Assembly (NCBI RefSeq): GCF_003491345.1
Contig: NZ_CP025512.1
Location: forward strand, 2,294,001 to 2,358,000
Origin: Neorhizobium sp. SOG26
GTDB taxonomy: Bacteria; Pseudomonadota; Alphaproteobacteria; Rhizobiales; Rhizobiaceae
Reading direction: 5' to 3'
Length of the DNA: 64,000 bases
Shown here: piece after piece, positions 52,419-61,107 of the stretch
Layout: each line of letters starts with the position of its first letter
Numbering within the stretch: position 1 is the first letter of the stretch
Notes under the pieces: generated by a model
The model's input: only the letters and a program-made list of their open reading frames with translations
Databases searched by the model: none
What the model was told of the DNA's origin: nothing
Made by a program: the position numbers and the translations under genes

Positions 52419-53996
52419 ATGCGTGATCACCTCGTTGCGGTCGATGTCGGCACGGCCAGCGCCCGCGCCGGCGTCTTCGATGGCAAGGGGCAGTTGCTTG
52501 CCAAGGCCAAACACCCGATCCGGATGTTCCGTCCCAAGGAAAATCACGCCGAACATGATTCCGAAGATATCTGGGCCGCTGTCTGTCGCGCTGTGACAGA
52601 CGCGATGGCTGACGCCGGCTTAAGGCCCGACCAGGTCGCCGCCATCGGTTTCGACGCCACCTGCTCGCTCGTCGTCCGCGATCGTGACGGCCTGCCTCTC
52701 ACCGTCTCCACGACCGGCAAAGCGAACCAGGACACGATCGTCTGGCTGGATCACCGTGCGATCCGCGAGGCGGACGAACTTTCGGCGGCCGAACACGAGG
52801 TCCTGCAGTTTTCCGGCGGATCACTGTCGCCGGAAATGCAGATCCCCAAGCTGATGTGGCTGAAGCGCGCCCTGCCCCAGAGCTGGGGCCAAGCCGGTTA
52901 TTTCTTCGACCTCGCCGACTTCCTCACCTGGAAGGCCACGGGTTCGCCCGCGCGTTCCCGCTGCACCCTGACGGCCAAGTGGAATTACCTCGCCCACCAG
53001 GCGCCGGGATGGCGTGATGATTATCTGGCGCAGGCGGGGCTCGACGACCTGCTCCACAAGGGCACCCTACCTGTCGAAACCATCGCTTGCGGCGCAACCA
53101 TCGGCCGGTTGAGCGCGCAGGCGGCGAGCGAACTCGGTCTGGACACTCAGGTCGCTGTAGCGCCCGGCATGATCGATGCCTATGCCGGCGCCTTTGGTGC
53201 CCTTGGCGGCGCATCCGGTGACCGTCTTGAATCGAGCGTCGCGCTGATCGGCGGCACGTCGAGTTGCATCGTCGCCTTTGCCAGGGATCCCAAGCCGGGC
53301 CGCAGTCTCTGGGGACCGTATTTCGAAGCCGTGCTGCCGGAACATTGGCTCGTCGAGGGCGGGCAGTCAGCCGCGGGCGCCCTGCTCGACCACATGGTGC
53401 TGATGCATGCAGCAGGCGGCGAACCGACTGCCGAACTGCACGAGCGGATCATTGCCCGCGTGCGGGAACTGCAGGCTGAGACAGACGGCGACATCGCCCC
53501 TGACCTGGCGATCCTGCCGGACTTCCATGGCAACCGCTCGCCGCTTGCTGACCCGCGCGCCACCGGCGTCATCAGCGGTCTGACACTAGACACTTCCTTC
53601 GATGGGCTCTGCCGCCTTTACTGGCGCACCTGCGTTTCAGTCGCGCTCGGCATCCGCCACATCCTGGATGCGATGGCGGGTTACGGCTATCGGTTCCAGA
53701 CGCTGCATGTCACCGGCGGGCATGTGAACAACCCGCTGCTGCTCGAGCTCTATGCCGATGTCACGGGTTGCCGGGTGGTGATCCCGGAAACGCGGGACGC
53801 CGTGCTTCTCGGAACCGCCATGGCGGCAGCCGTCGCCGGCGGCGTGCATCCGTCGTTGTTCGAGGCAGGCCAGGTGATGGATCGCGGCGGCCAGGAGCGG
53901 CAGCCGGATCGGGGCCGCAAGGCGCAATACGACCGTGACTATCGCCGGTTCCTGGCAATGGTTCGCCACCGCGAGGAGTTGCGGGCTTTGGCCTAA
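52419..53996 (+). CDS. FGGY-family pentulose kinase (ribulokinase/YeiI-like group)
   Basis: The 525-residue kinase has the N-terminal ATPase motif VAVDVGTASARAGVFD, the substrate region GFDATCSLVVRD, the central GGTSSCIVAFARDP and the C-terminal LHVTGGHVNNPLLLELYADV. Its length and the Ala-Arg-Ala after VGTAS fit the D-ribulokinase subgroup (FGGY_YpCarbK-like) better than xylulokinase; xylB at 8314-9768 is clearly different. It probably phosphorylates a keto-pentose produced by polyol oxidation. It is the last gene of the operon and ends 5 bases from the convergent oppF gene. Confidence 0.88.
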   Translation: MRDHLVAVDVGTASARAGVFDGKGQLLAKAKHPIRMFRPKENHAEHDSEDIWAAVCRAVTDAMADAGLRPDQVAAIGFDATCSLVVRDRDGLPLTVSTTGKANQDTIVWLDHRAIREADELSAAEHEVLQFSGGSLSPEMQIPKLMWLKRALPQSWGQAGYFFDLADFLTWKATGSPARSRCTLTAKWNYLAHQAPGWRDDYLAQAGLDDLLHKGTLPVETIACGATIGRLSAQAASELGLDTQVAVAPGMIDAYAGAFGALGGASGDRLESSVALIGGTSSCIVAFARDPKPGRSLWGPYFEAVLPEHWLVEGGQSAAGALLDHMVLMHAAGGEPTAELHERIIARVRELQAETDGDIAPDLAILPDFHGNRSPLADPRATGVISGLTLDTSFDGLCRLYWRTCVSVALGIRHILDAMAGYGYRFQTLHVTGGHVNNPLLLELYADVTGCRVVIPETRDAVLLGTAMAAAVAGGVHPSLFEAGQVMDRGGQERQPDRGRKAQYDRDYRRFLAMVRHREELRALA

Positions 53997-54001
53997 CGCG
54001 G

Positions 54002-54754
54002 CTAACCGACGCGGCGGAAACCTTCGCTCGCAACCAGCAGCTGGCGGGTATATTCGGCGGAAAATTCACGCCGCTTCAGCGCTTCCACCGGCACCGTCTC
54101 GACCACCTCGCCCTGGCGCATCACCGCAAGCCGACCGCACATATGGCTGATGACGCCAAGGTCGTGGCTCACCATGATGAAGGTCAGGTTGCGGTCGCGC
54201 CTCGCCTGTTCGAGCAGGTTGAGGATTTCCGCCTGGATCGAGGCATCAAGTGCCGACGTCGGCTCATCGAGCAGCAGGATCTTCGGCTCCAGGATAAGCG
54301 CCCGTGCGATCGCGATGCGCTGGCGCTGCCCGCCGGAAAGCTGGTGCGAATATCGGAAGCGGAAGCCCGAGCCCAGCCCCACCTCGTCCAGCGCCCGGTT
54401 GATGCGCGTCTCGACATCCGTATAGCCGTGGATCGCCAGCGGTTCGAGCAGCAGCCGGTCGACCGTCTGGCGCGGATGCAGGGAACCATAAGGATCCTGG
54501 AACACCATCTGGACGGTGCGATAGAAATCCTTGTCGCGGGCGCGGTTGGAATAGTCGCGCCCGTTGACCGTCAGCCTCCCCTGCTGGAAGGGTACGAGCC
54601 CGGCGATCGCCCGCAGCAGCGTCGATTTACCTGAACCGGATTCCCCGACGATGCCAAAGGACTCGCCTTCCGCGACATCAACGCTCACACTGTTCAGCGC
54701 CTTGAACTCGTGGAAGGACACGGTCATGTCGCGGGTGGAAACAGCAGAACTCAT
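54002..54754 (-). CDS. Peptide ABC transporter ATPase (OppF/DppF type)
   Basis: The 250-residue ATPase has [32 protein letters not shown] and ILLLDEPTSALDAS. It lacks the long C-terminal cysteine region of larger OppF proteins. The ATG at 54754 overlaps the oppD stop (ATGA), so I prefer it to an ATG three codons upstream. It is the last gene of the dipeptidase-opp operon. Confidence 0.92.
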   Translation of the reverse strand: MSSAVSTRDMTVSFHEFKALNSVSVDVAEGESFGIVGESGSGKSTLLRAIAGLVPFQQGRLTVNGRDYSNRARDKDFYRTVQMVFQDPYGSLHPRQTVDRLLLEPLAIHGYTDVETRINRALDEVGLGSGFRFRYSHQLSGGQRQRIAIARALILEPKILLLDEPTSALDASIQAEILNLLEQARRDRNLTFIMVSHDLGVISHMCGRLAVMRQGEVVETVPVEALKRREFSAEYTRQLLVASEGFRRVG

Positions 54755-55599
54755 AGCGCCCACTCCGGCTTGCGGTCGAGCACCGGCAACGGATGCCGGT
54801 CGGAATCGATGGTCGGCAGGCAGTTGAGCAGGCCGCGCGTGTAAGGATGCTGCGCATCGGCCAGATTGGCGGAGGGCAGCTCCTCGACGATCCGCCCGCC
54901 ATACATCACCAGCACGCGGTCGCAGAAGGACGACACAAGCCGCAGGTCATGCGAGATGAAGATCAGGCCCATGCCGCGGTCGGCCACCAGCTTGTCGAGA
55001 ATGCTGAGGACTTCCAGCTGCACCGTCACGTCGAGCGCCGATGTCGGCTCGTCGGCAATCAACAATTCCGGGCCACAGACCAGCATCATGGCGATCATAG
55101 CCCGCTGCCCCATGCCGCCCGAAACCTCGTGCGGATAAAGGTTGAAGACGCGCTGCGGATCGCGAATCTGCACCGCCTCCAGCATCGCAAGCGCCCGCTC
55201 CCGGGCTTCCGTCGCCGACACCTTTTCATGCGTCTTCAGCGTTTCGACGATCTGGCGACCGATGGTCATCACCGGATTGAGCGAATATTTCGGGTCCTGC
55301 AGGATCATCGCCACCCGTTTGCCGCGCAGGTCGCGCCGCTCGCCAGCTGGCATGGTAAGGAGGCTACGGCCGCCGAAAGAAAGCGTCTTGGCGGTGATCC
55401 GCGCATGCCCCGGCGTCAGCCCCATGATGGCGCGCCCGGTCTGCGATTTGCCCGAACCGGATTCGCCGACGATGCCCAGCCTTTCGCGGCCGAGCGTGAA
55501 GGAAACGCCGCGCACCGCCTGCACCTCGCCCGTCCGTGTCGGGAAGGTGACGCGAAGATCTTCGGCGGAAAGAAGCGGAGGAACCGAACCCATCATCAT
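54751..55599 (-). CDS. Peptide ABC transporter ATPase (OppD/DppD type)
   Basis: The 282-residue ATPase has Walker A GESGSGKSQTGRAIMG (with Gln in place of the usual Thr/Ser after GKS), signature VSGGMGQRAMIAMML and Walker B LLIADEPTSALDVT. The C-terminal HPYTRGLLNCLPTID is typical of oligopeptide ATPases. The ATG at 55599 follows GGAGG. It overlaps oppC upstream and oppF downstream by 4 bases each. Confidence 0.92.
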   Translation of the reverse strand: MMMGSVPPLLSAEDLRVTFPTRTGEVQAVRGVSFTLGRERLGIVGESGSGKSQTGRAIMGLTPGHARITAKTLSFGGRSLLTMPAGERRDLRGKRVAMILQDPKYSLNPVMTIGRQIVETLKTHEKVSATEARERALAMLEAVQIRDPQRVFNLYPHEVSGGMGQRAMIAMMLVCGPELLIADEPTSALDVTVQLEVLSILDKLVADRGMGLIFISHDLRLVSSFCDRVLVMYGGRIVEELPSANLADAQHPYTRGLLNCLPTIDSDRHPLPVLDRKPEWAL

Positions 55600-56531
55600 T
55601 GGCCGGCCTCCTTCGGATCAAGCGCATCGCGAAGCCCGTCGCCGAGCAGGTTGAAGCCGAGGCTGACGATCAGGATCGCAAAACCGGGCATCGCGGCGAC
55701 CCACCACTGGTCGAGAATGAAGCGGCGACCGGACGCGATCATTGCGCCCCATTCCGGCAGCGGCGGCTGCGCGCCAAGCCCGAGGAAACCGAGACCGGCA
55801 GCCGTCAAGATGATGCCGGCCATATCGAGCGTGACACGCACGATCAGCGAAGAGGTGCACAGCGGGATGACATGGCGAAGCACGATGCGGAAAGGCGAGG
55901 CACCCATCAACTTCACCGCCGCAATGAATTCCGAATTGCGGAAGGTCAGCGTTTCGGCGCGTGCGATACGTGCATAAGGCGGCCAGGAGGTGACGGCGAT
56001 CGCGAGGATCGCGTTTTCGATGCCGGGGCCGAGCGCGGCGACGAGCGCAAGCGCCAGCACCAGCTTCGGGAAGGCAAGAAAAATGTCGGTAATCCGCATC
56101 AGCACCGCATCGACCCAGCCACCGGCATAACCTGACACCGTACCGACGATAAGCCCGATCGGCGCTGCAATCACCGCCACGAGCACGACGACAAGCAGTG
56201 TCAGCCGCGAGCCATGCAGCAGCCGCGAAAGGATATCGCGGCCCTGGTCATCGGTTCCGAGCAGGTAACCTTCCGACCCCGGCGGCAGCAGGCGCGCGTT
56301 GCGCAGGTCGCCGACAACCGGATCATGCGGCGCAAGCACGCCGGCAAAGGCTGCCACGAAGAGGAGCAGGATCAGGATCGCGAGACCCAGCAGCGCCAGC
56401 CGGTTTTCGGCAAACCGGCGCCAGACGATATAGGCCCGTCCGAGCCGGGCCTGGCGGCGCGAAGTCGGCCGGTCCGAGAGGAGCCAGGCACGGCTATAGG
56501 GCTTCAAGGTGGTGGTATCCGCGTTGCTCAT
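55596..56531 (-). CDS. Peptide ABC transporter permease (OppC/DppC type)
   Basis: The 311-residue permease shows the N-terminal cytoplasmic tail, GYLLGTDDQGRDILSRLLHGSR, the loop FIAAVKLMGASPFRIVLRH and AAGLGFLGLGAQPPLPEWG. The ATG at 56531 overlaps the oppB stop by 4 bases, and the gene overlaps oppD, so the four transport genes form one tightly coupled unit. Confidence 0.93.
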   Translation of the reverse strand: MSNADTTTLKPYSRAWLLSDRPTSRRQARLGRAYIVWRRFAENRLALLGLAILILLLFVAAFAGVLAPHDPVVGDLRNARLLPPGSEGYLLGTDDQGRDILSRLLHGSRLTLLVVVLVAVIAAPIGLIVGTVSGYAGGWVDAVLMRITDIFLAFPKLVLALALVAALGPGIENAILAIAVTSWPPYARIARAETLTFRNSEFIAAVKLMGASPFRIVLRHVIPLCTSSLIVRVTLDMAGIILTAAGLGFLGLGAQPPLPEWGAMIASGRRFILDQWWVAAMPGFAILIVSLGFNLLGDGLRDALDPKEAGQ

Positions 56532-57595
56532 CGGCTGCGCGTCCTAGGATCCAGTGTCCGATAAAGAAGATCGGAGAAGATGTTGATGCCGACGAAGACC
56601 GCCCCGATCACCAGCGTTCCGCCAAGCACCGCGTTCATGTCCGCATTCTGCAGCGAATTGGTGATGTAGAGGCCAAGTCCGGGCCAGGAGAAGATGGTTT
56701 CGGTCAGGACCGAGCCTTCCAGCAATCCCGCATAGGAAAGCGCGATGACGGTCACCAGCGGCACGGCGGCATTGCGCAGCGCGTGGAACCAGATGATCCG
56801 GGTTTCGGAGAGACCCTTGGCGCGGGCTGCGACGACGTATTCCTGGCTAAGCTCCGTCAGCATGAAGGAGCGGGTCATGCGGCTGATATAGGCGAGCGAG
56901 AAATACCCGAGCAGCGCGCCCGGAAGGGCGATGTGGCGGAACAGGTCCCAGACGACGTCCCACTGCCGCTGCACGATGGCATCGAACAGGAAGAAGCCGG
57001 TCATCGGCGTGAATGTGTATTCGTAGACCACGTCGATGCGGCCGGGATAGGCCACGAGGCGCAGTTGCGCGTAGAACACCACAAGCGCCAGCAGCCCCAG
57101 CCAGAAGATCGGCACCGAATAGCCGATCAGGCCGATGATGCGCACGATCTGGTCCGCGATCGAGCCGCGTTTGACGGCCGCCAGGACGCCGAGCGGGATG
57201 CCGAGGATCGAGCCGATCAGCGTGCCGATCGTGGCGAGCTCGATCGTCGCGGGAAACACGCGGCGAATGTCCTCCAGCACCGGATTGGTGGTGAGAACGG
57301 AGGTGCCGAAATTGCCGGTCAGCGCCTGCTTCACGTAAAAGAAAAACTGCTGGTAGAGCGGCAGGTTGAGGCCAAGCTCGATGCGGGTGCGCTCAACCAC
57401 ATGCGCCGGTGCGCGATCGCCCACAATGGCCAAGACCGGGTCAATGGGAATGACCCGGCCAATGAAGAAAGTCACCACGAGCAAGCCGAAGATCGTCGTC
57501 AGTGCTGTGACGGCGAAACGCAGAAAGCCCATGGCGGCGGATGATGCGCGGCGTCGATTGCGCCGCGTCACCACCGATGAGTCCGAAAGAGTCAA
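56528..57595 (-). CDS. Peptide ABC transporter permease (OppB/DppB type)
   Basis: The 355-residue protein starts at the TTG at 57595, which has GGAG 7 bases upstream; an ATG at 57532 would remove 21 residues. It has the loop YVVAARAKGLSETRIIWFHA and TETIFSWPGLGLYITNS, typical of OppB. The periplasmic loop after the first helix is present (LGLNLPLYQQFFFYVKQAL). It lies 17 bases after the binding protein gene. Confidence 0.9.
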   Translation of the reverse strand: MTLSDSSVVTRRNRRRASSAAMGFLRFAVTALTTIFGLLVVTFFIGRVIPIDPVLAIVGDRAPAHVVERTRIELGLNLPLYQQFFFYVKQALTGNFGTSVLTTNPVLEDIRRVFPATIELATIGTLIGSILGIPLGVLAAVKRGSIADQIVRIIGLIGYSVPIFWLGLLALVVFYAQLRLVAYPGRIDVVYEYTFTPMTGFFLFDAIVQRQWDVVWDLFRHIALPGALLGYFSLAYISRMTRSFMLTELSQEYVVAARAKGLSETRIIWFHALRNAAVPLVTVIALSYAGLLEGSVLTETIFSWPGLGLYITNSLQNADMNAVLGGTLVIGAVFVGINIFSDLLYRTLDPRTRSR

Positions 57596-57612
57596 AGATA
57601 CGCTCCGGGTTT

Positions 57613-59223
57613 CTATTCCTTCGAAACCGTAGACAGAAGGTTCGTGTCGAAGCTCGGGCCAAGCTTGTAACCCTTGACGTCAGCGCGTACCGCAGCGACT
57701 TCCGTCTGCTGGAATACGATCACGAACGGTCCGGTTTCCAGCACCTGCTTCTGCAGGTCCTGGTACATGGCACCGCGCTTGTCGGCATCACGCTCCAGAA
57801 GGGCTGCCGCCGTCTGCTTCGTCAGCTCCGGAATGTCCCAGGCATTACGCCAGGTGAGCGGCTTGGCCGCAGCGTCGTCGGCATTGTTCGGGTTGGCCGC
57901 AAACGTATCGGCGTTCGAATGCGGATCCCAATAGTCCGTGCCCCACTGGCCGATATAGATGTCGTGGTTGCGGGCGCGATACTTGGTCAGCGTCTGCTTG
58001 CCGTCCCCGGGGATGATGCTGAGCTTGACGCCGGCCTGGGCGAACGTCTGCTGCACGCTTTCGGCAATGCCCGTCACCGGCTGCGTGTTGCGCACGTCCA
58101 TTGTCACTTCGAAGCCGTCCTTGAGCCCTGCCTTTTCGAGCAGTTCCTTGGCCTTGGCCACATCGAGCTTGTACGGGTTGCTGTCGAGCGAACCGAGCAT
58201 GCCCTTCGGCAGGAAGGTCTGGTGGATTTCGCCGATGCCCTTGATCAGGGTCGCGCCGATCGCGTCGTAGTCGACGAGATACTTCAGCGCCTCGCGAACT
58301 TCAGGCTTTGCCAGCGTCTCGTTCTTCTGGTTGAGGCTGAAGTAATAGACGGTGCCCTTCGGCGCGCTGTCGGTGGTGATGTCCTTGTTCTTGGAGATCG
58401 CTTCCAGATCACCCGGCTCAAGGTTACGGGCAATGTCGATATCGCCGTTCTCGAGCGCCAGCCGCTGGCCCGAGCTTTCCTTCATGTGGCGATAGATGGC
58501 GCGCTTTACCTTCGCCTTCTCGCCGTAATAGTTGTCGTTGCGCTCCAGGACGAGGATTTCGTTGGCGCGCCACTGCATCATCTTGAACGGGCCGGAACCG
58601 GCATAGTTGGTCTTCAGCCAGCCGTTGCCGAAGTCGCCGTCGGTCACATGCTGCTCAACGAGCGCCTTGTCGACCACCGAAGCGACGTTAGCCGTCAGGC
58701 AGTTCAGCACGAAGCTCGGAGCATAGGGCTTGTCGACCGTGAATACGAAGGTCGACGGGTCGGTCGCCTTGGCCTTTTCGGTCACGTTTTCGGCGGTCAG
58801 GCCGAACTGGGTGAGGATGAAGGCCGGCGACTTGTCGAGCTTCACCGCGCGCTCGAACGAATAGGCGACGTCTTCGGCCGTGATCGGGTTGCCGGACGCG
58901 AACTTGAGGTCCGGCTTGATCTTGAACGTGTAGGTCAGCGCATCGTCGGAAACCGTCCAACTCTCGGCGATACCAGGCGAAACCTTGGAGGTGTCGGAGA
59001 TGTCGAGGTTGACGAGGTTGTCGTAGGTATTGCCCGTGATCTCGCCTGCGGAGATCTCGAAGGCCTCACCCGGATCGAGCGAGATGATGTCGTCGATTGC
59101 CCAGGCAAGCACGACCGTATCCTTCGGCGTGGCGGCATAGGCCTGAGGAGCGGCCGCCACCATGATCGACAGCGCAGCGGCGGTCGTCAGGAGCCGGAAT
59201 CGTCCCGTTAATGTGTGGAGCAT
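57613..59223 (-). CDS. Dipeptide/oligopeptide ABC transporter substrate-binding protein (SBP family 5)
   Basis: From the ATG at 59223, with AAGGGGA upstream, the protein has 536 residues and a signal peptide ending APQAYA. Family 5 features include IAESWTVSDDALTYTFKIKP, ALENGDIDIARNLEPGDLEA and KPEVREALKYLVDYDAIG. It delivers peptides to OppBC. It follows the M19 dipeptidase gene by 49 bases, which suggests that imported dipeptides are cut by that enzyme. Confidence 0.92.
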   Translation of the reverse strand: MLHTLTGRFRLLTTAAALSIMVAAAPQAYAATPKDTVVLAWAIDDIISLDPGEAFEISAGEITGNTYDNLVNLDISDTSKVSPGIAESWTVSDDALTYTFKIKPDLKFASGNPITAEDVAYSFERAVKLDKSPAFILTQFGLTAENVTEKAKATDPSTFVFTVDKPYAPSFVLNCLTANVASVVDKALVEQHVTDGDFGNGWLKTNYAGSGPFKMMQWRANEILVLERNDNYYGEKAKVKRAIYRHMKESSGQRLALENGDIDIARNLEPGDLEAISKNKDITTDSAPKGTVYYFSLNQKNETLAKPEVREALKYLVDYDAIGATLIKGIGEIHQTFLPKGMLGSLDSNPYKLDVAKAKELLEKAGLKDGFEVTMDVRNTQPVTGIAESVQQTFAQAGVKLSIIPGDGKQTLTKYRARNHDIYIGQWGTDYWDPHSNADTFAANPNNADDAAAKPLTWRNAWDIPELTKQTAAALLERDADKRGAMYQDLQKQVLETGPFVIVFQQTEVAAVRADVKGYKLGPSFDTNLLSTVSKE

Positions 59224-59272
59224 GGTCTGAATTCCCCTTTTGGTTCTTTGGACCCATGGGGAAATCCGCACC

Positions 59273-60322
59273 TTATTCGTGCCAGGCTTTCCCCAAGACT
59301 CTGAGCCAGTTATCCCGGCAAAGCTTCCTTAGTTCGTCCGTACCGTAACCATCACTTTTGAGGGCTGCAACCAGAATTTGATTACCAGAAGCATCCTGAA
59401 TCTCTTCGGGAATTGAAGCTCCGTCGAAGTCGGATCCAAGCGCCACGTGATCGATGCCCATGCGTTCCACCATGTAGTTCACGTGGCGGATCATGTCCGA
59501 AATCGGCGTGGCGACATTGTCGCGTCCGTCGTCGCGCAGCATGGTGACGGCATAGTTCAGTCCGACAATCCCGCCGCTTTCCTTCACGGCATCGAGCTGC
59601 TTGTCGGTGAGGTTGCGGGCGACCTGCGTCAGCGCATGCGCGTTGGAATGGCTGGCGATCAGCGGCTGGTCGGTGGTCTTGGCGACATCCCAGAAACCCC
59701 TTTCGGTGATGTGCGCAAGATCGATCGCAATGCCGAGCCGGTTGCAGGCCTTCACCAGTTCAAAGCCACGGTCGGTGAGACCCGGTCCGGTATCGGGCGA
59801 CATCGGGAAGGCGAACGGCACGCCGTGACCGAAAATGTTGTGGCGGCTCCAGACCGGTCCGAGCGAACGCAGGCCAGCGGCATAGAAGGTTTCGAGGTTG
59901 TCCAGATCGTCGTCGATCGCCTCGCAGCCTTCCATGTGGAGAACGGCTGCGAAGATTCCCTCGTGCATGGCGCTGCGGATGTCAGCCGTCGAACGGCAGA
60001 TCCGCCAGCCGCCTGCCTGCTCCAGCCGATAGGCGATAGCCGCTTTTTCGAGCGCAATCGTCAGCGACGGCAGGTGGTCGAGCGGCGCCGACAGAGGCGT
60101 TACGTAGTGGCCGTTCGCGTCCGGCTCCTTCAGAACCAGATCGCCGGACGGGATGTAGATGGCGCAAAGCCCGCCGGCCAAGCCACCCTTCTTCGCCCGC
60201 GGCCCGTCGATATGGCCGTTGGTCGTTCCCTCGATAAACTCGGCAATCGGGTCACCGCCGTCCTTGGCAGTCCGCCAGAGCCGCAGAAGGACATCGTTAT
60301 GGCCGTCGAACACCAGTTCCAT
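59273..60322 (-). CDS. Membrane-type dipeptidase (peptidase M19)
   Basis: The 349-residue zinc enzyme has the M19 ligands in order: DGHNDVLLRLW, LHMEGCEAI, AIDLAHITERGFWDV, ASHSNAHAL and GSDFDGASIP. It hydrolyses dipeptides, including some with D-amino acids. No signal peptide is present, so it should act in the cytoplasm on imported dipeptides. It heads the unit dipeptidase-SBP-OppBCDF. The ATG at 60322 follows GGGAA. A gap of 98 bases separates it from the phosphoribosyltransferase gene upstream. Confidence 0.93.
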   Translation of the reverse strand: MELVFDGHNDVLLRLWRTAKDGGDPIAEFIEGTTNGHIDGPRAKKGGLAGGLCAIYIPSGDLVLKEPDANGHYVTPLSAPLDHLPSLTIALEKAAIAYRLEQAGGWRICRSTADIRSAMHEGIFAAVLHMEGCEAIDDDLDNLETFYAAGLRSLGPVWSRHNIFGHGVPFAFPMSPDTGPGLTDRGFELVKACNRLGIAIDLAHITERGFWDVAKTTDQPLIASHSNAHALTQVARNLTDKQLDAVKESGGIVGLNYAVTMLRDDGRDNVATPISDMIRHVNYMVERMGIDHVALGSDFDGASIPEEIQDASGNQILVAALKSDGYGTDELRKLCRDNWLRVLGKAWHE

Positions 60323-60420
60323 GCGTTATTCCCGATTGTATGAGATTTCCCTGAGGTGAGTGGCGCCGATCCTAATCGACGCGACTCCATCTGCAAGACC
60401 AAAACGGCATGGCGCCGTCA

Positions 60421-61098
60421 TCAGGCAGTCCAGGTACCCTCGCCTGCCCTCGACAAGAGTGGCGTCCTGAATACGCCGACGACGCGCGAGCGCCATTCCG
60501 GCCCGACCTGGTCGAGCTTGTCGTGCCAGCGCTCCGACTGCAGCATCGCCGCGCCGACCACCACGGGTTCGATGCCGAGCGACCGCATCAGCGACAGGCC
60601 CGACACGATCGAGGTGCCGCTCGAGATCACGTCATCCACCAGCGCCACGCGCTTGCCCTGGATCAGCGGCAGCATGCGCGGATCGACATAAAGGCGTTTC
60701 TGCTGCTCGGGCGTGGTAATCGATGAGAGTGGCACGGAAAGCTCTTCCTCGTACCAGAACTTGCGCGAGGTACCGAGCGGCACATAACGCGCAAATCCGA
60801 GATAGCGGGCGACCGCCGCGGCAAGCGTCAGCCCCAGCGTCGGCAGGCCGACGATCACTTCCGGTCGAAATGCAGCAAGCTTGGGCGCAAGGCTGGCGGC
60901 CAGCGCATCCTGAACATCGAAGCTCGCCTGGTTGATGATGAGCGAGGCCAGCGCATGCTCACCGTCCGCCAGCGGCCGGATCGGCAGGCGGATCTGCCTG
61001 CCGTCGTCCAACACGGCCGGATAAAAACCGGAAAAGGGTCCGGAGGTCGCGAATGTATCGGCCGGATGAACCTCCTGCCAGAATTCATGCGGCTGCAT
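60421..61098 (-). CDS. Phosphoribosyltransferase (purine-salvage context)
   Basis: The 225-residue protein contains the PRPP-binding motif VALVDDVISSGTSIVSGL of type I phosphoribosyltransferases, preceded by VIVGLPTLGLTLAAAVARYLG and a flexible hood region. An N-terminal extension of about 60 residues is unlike the short Apt or Hpt enzymes. The substrate base is not clear. The position 9 bases after adenine deaminase and close to a nucleoside hydrolase suggests that it converts hypoxanthine, adenine or another freed base to the nucleotide. Confidence 0.82.
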   Translation of the reverse strand: MQPHEFWQEVHPADTFATSGPFSGFYPAVLDDGRQIRLPIRPLADGEHALASLIINQASFDVQDALAASLAPKLAAFRPEVIVGLPTLGLTLAAAVARYLGFARYVPLGTSRKFWYEEELSVPLSSITTPEQQKRLYVDPRMLPLIQGKRVALVDDVISSGTSIVSGLSLMRSLGIEPVVVGAAMLQSERWHDKLDQVGPEWRSRVVGVFRTPLLSRAGEGTWTA

Positions 61099-61107
61099 CG
61101 GCTTCCC

